Positions 60,551 through 64,000 of a stretch of 64,000 nucleotides of DNA are shown here, piece after piece (position 1 is the stretch's first letter; each line of letters opens with the position of its first letter). Where the stretch lies: assembly GCA_025084515.1 (NCBI GenBank), contig JAJAGP010000178.1, positions 248,001 through 312,000 on the forward strand. Reading direction: 5' to 3'. The position numbers and the translations under genes were made by a program. Source of the DNA: Ancistrus triradiatus (taxonomy: Eukaryota > Chordata > Actinopteri > Siluriformes > Loricariidae). The notes under the pieces were generated by a model. It did no database searches, was not told the DNA's origin, and saw nothing but the letters and a program-made list of their open reading frames with translations.

Positions 60551-63500
60551 TATACTGATACTCCAGTGACTCTCAATATGATGCATTTATAGGTTTCCGC
60601 TTGCAACAATTCAGTTTATCAACTATTTGCCCTTAAATAAGTCCATAGAGAATTGCTTTACCAACATTGTTTGAGAACTTGGCTGACTTGCACAGAACCT
60701 TGGCCATAACTCCATCATAGACACTGAAAACGAACTGCAATGTCAAAAGTGAGTCAGAGCCGATCTCACTGCCATCGTCCCAAATGTAGTGGAAAGCTCT
60801 TTTAGGATAATAAAGGCCGTTGTAGCAGCAAGTTAGGGGAAATGTCCATACATTAGTACATACAACCACTGATATAATTGTTGGGGAGTCCACCAACTTC
60901 TGTCTTTATACTGTGTGTAAGAATCTCATAAAAACTAATATGAATTCAGAAAACTTAAGTTTTATTCAAAAATTCATTATTTGTTTTACTATAGTGATAT
61001 ACATGACTGAAAGGTTAAGCTGTTCTGTCTTTTGCTGGGGGCCCCATGGCCTTGGCACATGCTTTCTCAGTTGCACATGCTTTCTCAGTTACTGTGTTTG
61101 CGCTCTGCCCTTCCTCCCTGAAACAATGAGCTGAGCATTTATGTGCCGAGCGTCTCTCCATAACACACACCGGTCAGATCTAAACACAACTACAAGAGGA
61201 CATTTTTGCCCATAGACAATCACAAGACCAGGGTGAAAGGTTCACACTGGAGAGGGCAGCAATTTAGAACCAAAAATCAGCTGGAAAAACTATTAGGAAG
61301 TGGAAGACATAAATTCTGAAAGACTTTATTCAGAACACCCCCAAAGGAAAATTGAGGTCATCTGGGCGTAACAGTACAGGTCATTTTTCTGTTTACTGTA
61401 CCACTATTTCATGCTTTAACTACAGATTTCCTGACCATGACAATATATCTTTGCCTGGTAGAAAATAATCCAGTAGAAGTGATTGCTTTCCCATTATAAA
61501 ATGTTTTGTGCATTCTTGCAAACTACATGACGCTTCAAGTCAGAATATATTGAATCTGAAGCTCATAATCCAGTCTATTATTTCTGTATCTGGTATTCAT
61601 GTTTCTTTATAAAGGTCAGATTTTAAAAGTTCATAAATGTGTGTTAAAATAAAGATCTGTGTTACTAAATAAAAGTAGTTCAGAAGTTAAGAGAATGACC
61701 ATATTGGAGAAAGACCTAGCCACACACAGTCACTGATTTACACTGCCATTGCTTTAGGTTACACCAGTGATTGCTGTGGTAACCCTGATGTTTACATCCA
61801 TGTGCATAATGCAGTACGCTGTGAATCAATGAGGATGCAGACAATAGCACAAACACTCACGTTGGAGGTTTTCTGTTCTTAAAAATTGGAACAAGTAGCA
61901 AAGCATTGGTAATTCCACACTTAGGTCAGCTTGCAAGCAAGCAAAAATGCAGTGATTTTGCTCAGGCAGTATCTGAGATGCTTTTAAATGGTTGTACACC
62001 TTGATTTCATAAACAAAGAAGTTGTGATCTTCATAAATTGCTTCTCTTAAGTGAAGATGTTTATTTTAACAATGACATGATTTTCAAAGAAATACTGCAG
62101 ATCTGGAAGGTAGGCAATTCCATTACTGTATAAGGAGAAAAGCTTTGGAAAAATGCTCAAACTATTTTAAACAATTTGAGGATAAAGGAGGTCCTGTTTT
62201 ATTAGCTAGGCCTGAGATGTCCATTAAAGGCCTCCTAAGCCAATTCTGAGAAGAAGCTGAAAAAATTTGCAATGTATTGTTAAAATGACTATAATAAAAT
62301 AGTTCCTAATAACAGCCCTTCTCCAAGTCAGTCTGTAATAGCTCTCAGTTGTTTAATGTGGATTTTCTGTTTATGCACCAGAACGATATCATGCCCAATC
62401 AAGTGGTGTTTCAAATCCTAATAATGCTGTTGGAAGTGCGTTATTTGTGTGAACGTGTGCTGACTGTAATCAGGATGCTGGAGTGGGAAAGTGGCTGATA
62501 ATGACTGCTTAGACTGGCATGTCCTGTCTTCTTTTATCCCTCTCTTCCTTTCTCTTTCTTTAACAGACACAGTATTTAAAAAATAGAAGAAGATATGCAT
62601 ATGCGTTCACTACTTGGCATTTATAGCAGTCAGACTATTCTAGGAATAAATGTCCTATTTCCAAACACAATTCTGCTGCCTGGTACTTTCTGTATGAAAT
62701 ATGTTTTCTGTGTGTGCAATTTTGCTAAGAGACTGCTGGCATCTCTATGTAAACCTATAACTTGATCCCCAGTGTGCCCTCCCAGTCATGCAGGGTGTTA
62801 GTGGTGTAGTGTGGGGAATTTGCACAGTGCTTCAACATAGCTTGACTGACAACGACAAACCCCCTCATATGGTGAGTTAATTAATATAAAATACGCATGG
62901 GAAATGCCAGGTAGTCTGAGGTTCTTTTTCATTATTTAACACACTTCAGGTTACAATTAATCTGCTTTACTTTGTGCTGAAAAAGCCCTGTTATAGGATC
63001 AAAACCTGTTTGGCAGATTAGTTGACAGTGTTGGGATCCTTAGAGTGTGCCGGAGAGAGTTCTGTGTTCCTGTTTCCCACTTTAATGTGAGTCGAATTCC
63101 CTGTGTGTGTGTGTTTGTGTGTGTGTGTGGTCACCAAAAGCAAATTGCTTTTTAAATTTTTTTACAAATGCAACTTTCATTTGAAAAACCAAAAGAGACA
63201 TAATTTGTGAAGCATTAATTAGCTACAGTAACACTGTGTTAATGGAAAGTCTCCACAGTGAAAGAAATTTGTGTGATGTGTCTATTTACCATCCTTACCA
63301 TTACACCCCCACCCTGCAAAGAACACAAATACATCAACCTCCCATACCTGAAATAAAATAAAGTAGTGCCAATCTGTTTGATTTCATGAATTTACAATTT
63401 GGACGAAGTGTGTGTTTTCCCCATTCCCTTAAGGCAATGAATGGGGAAGCTGAGCGGAAAGTCACTGATGGACCAATCCTCCAGACCCCGGGCAGCTGGT

Positions 63501-64000
63501 CCCTCTTTGACTTTTATTACACAAGAATAACAATAAGCAGGTCTGTGACCCCGTGTCCAGATTTGCCGTAATTTTTCCGACAGTCTGTGCCGATGCTCTA
63601 AATTTCCATTTTCTGCATGCATATTTAATTGAGTTTTGTCCCACTGGTGTGGAAATGATTTGTTTTTTGCTCTCTCTTCACTTGACTCCTCTTCAGAGTC
63701 GGTAACCCTGATTAAGACATTCACGTTAATTTCCCAGCACACACCTTTTTGTGCATTAATGGCTCTGATCATCTAATAAAAACTTCTCAGTTTTGCTGCT
63801 GATCACTGCTGGTTGTGTTGCTGACCTGAGGCTATAACAATCATTTCTGGGTTCTGATTATTAAAGACAATGCCACTGCAGAGTGCATTTTCAAGTGAAA
63901 GGAGTCAGATGTGGAATTTTATTTGGAGATAAATATGGAGCCATTTCCCCAGTGAAAACACATTAGAAATGTTTCACTTTGAGTATTTTTGCAGTATATA

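Larger units (their letters stand above)
58979..64000 (-). other. casz1: Intron or 5' region upstream of exon E1
   Basis: No coding exon could be assigned, so the initiator exon and promoter are probably beyond 64000. Contents seen: SINE-like head (59160-59340), (AC)n at 59899-59953, a MITE-like piece (60178-60412) and a Tc1-like end (60405-60550). 61000-64000 is largely repeat-free. Confidence 0.5.

Noticed and set aside
1..64000. CRISPR array, prokaryotic operon or phage-like system
   Set aside because: All regular repeats are microsatellites or transposon ends, and the genes are intron-containing vertebrate genes.

Overview
The window is vertebrate genomic DNA, almost certainly from a teleost fish. 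It shows long AT-rich introns, many (CA)n, (TA)n and (AAT)n microsatellites, and a dense load of Tc1/mariner elements, tRNA-derived SINEs, an L2-like LINE and a Ty3/Gypsy remnant. A catfish-like genome is possible given the Tc1 load, but that is a guess. No bacterial, viral or CRISPR feature was seen.

One cellular gene dominates: the ortholog of CASZ1 (castor zinc finger 1), on the minus strand from about 58.9 kb down to a stop codon at 6.9 kb. I placed 17 coding exons by homology to CASZ1, GT/AG boundaries and phase. Every donor phase matches the next acceptor, giving an open reading frame of 1850 residues inside the window. The first coding exon and the promoter lie beyond the right edge or were not recognised. 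The protein has an N-terminal basic segment, four SKY(D/E) repeats, eleven castor-type C2H2 fingers and an acidic tail. Residue numbers below count from the codon split at the first in-window acceptor.

The most interesting feature is an unlisted alternative last exon at 10513-10913. It has a good acceptor in the correct phase, a 132-residue proline-rich open frame and an AATAAA signal downstream. Its use would replace fingers 9-11, the nuclear-localisation-like cluster and the acidic tail with a Pro/Ser-rich tail.

Layout from left to right: 1-4.3 kb is repeat-rich flank (Tc1 family A and a long-TIR DNA transposon). 4.9-6.9 kb is the presumed 3'UTR. 6.9-8.1 kb is the main terminal exon. 8.1-15.1 kb is an intron holding a Tc1 nested in a SINE, the alternative exon and two more Tc1-like elements. 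15.1-24.9 kb is a cluster of nine exons, including fingers 5-8. 24.9-31 kb is an intron. 31-40 kb holds the exons for fingers 1-4. 40-46 kb is an intron with an L2 nested in a Tc1, plus another Tc1. 45.8-46.7 kb is the SKY-repeat exon. 46.7-58.4 kb is a repeat-filled intron. 58.4-58.9 kb is the first in-window coding exon, and the rest is upstream intron.

Tc1/mariner families are labelled by terminal repeat: A (CAGTGGGGCAAAAAAG), B (CAGTGGTATGAAAAAG), C (CAGTGCCTTGCAAAAG), D (CAGTGGTGCTT), E (TCAC..CTCACATTTCTGC) and F (CATTGGCCACTTCATTAGG). None encodes an uninterrupted transposase.
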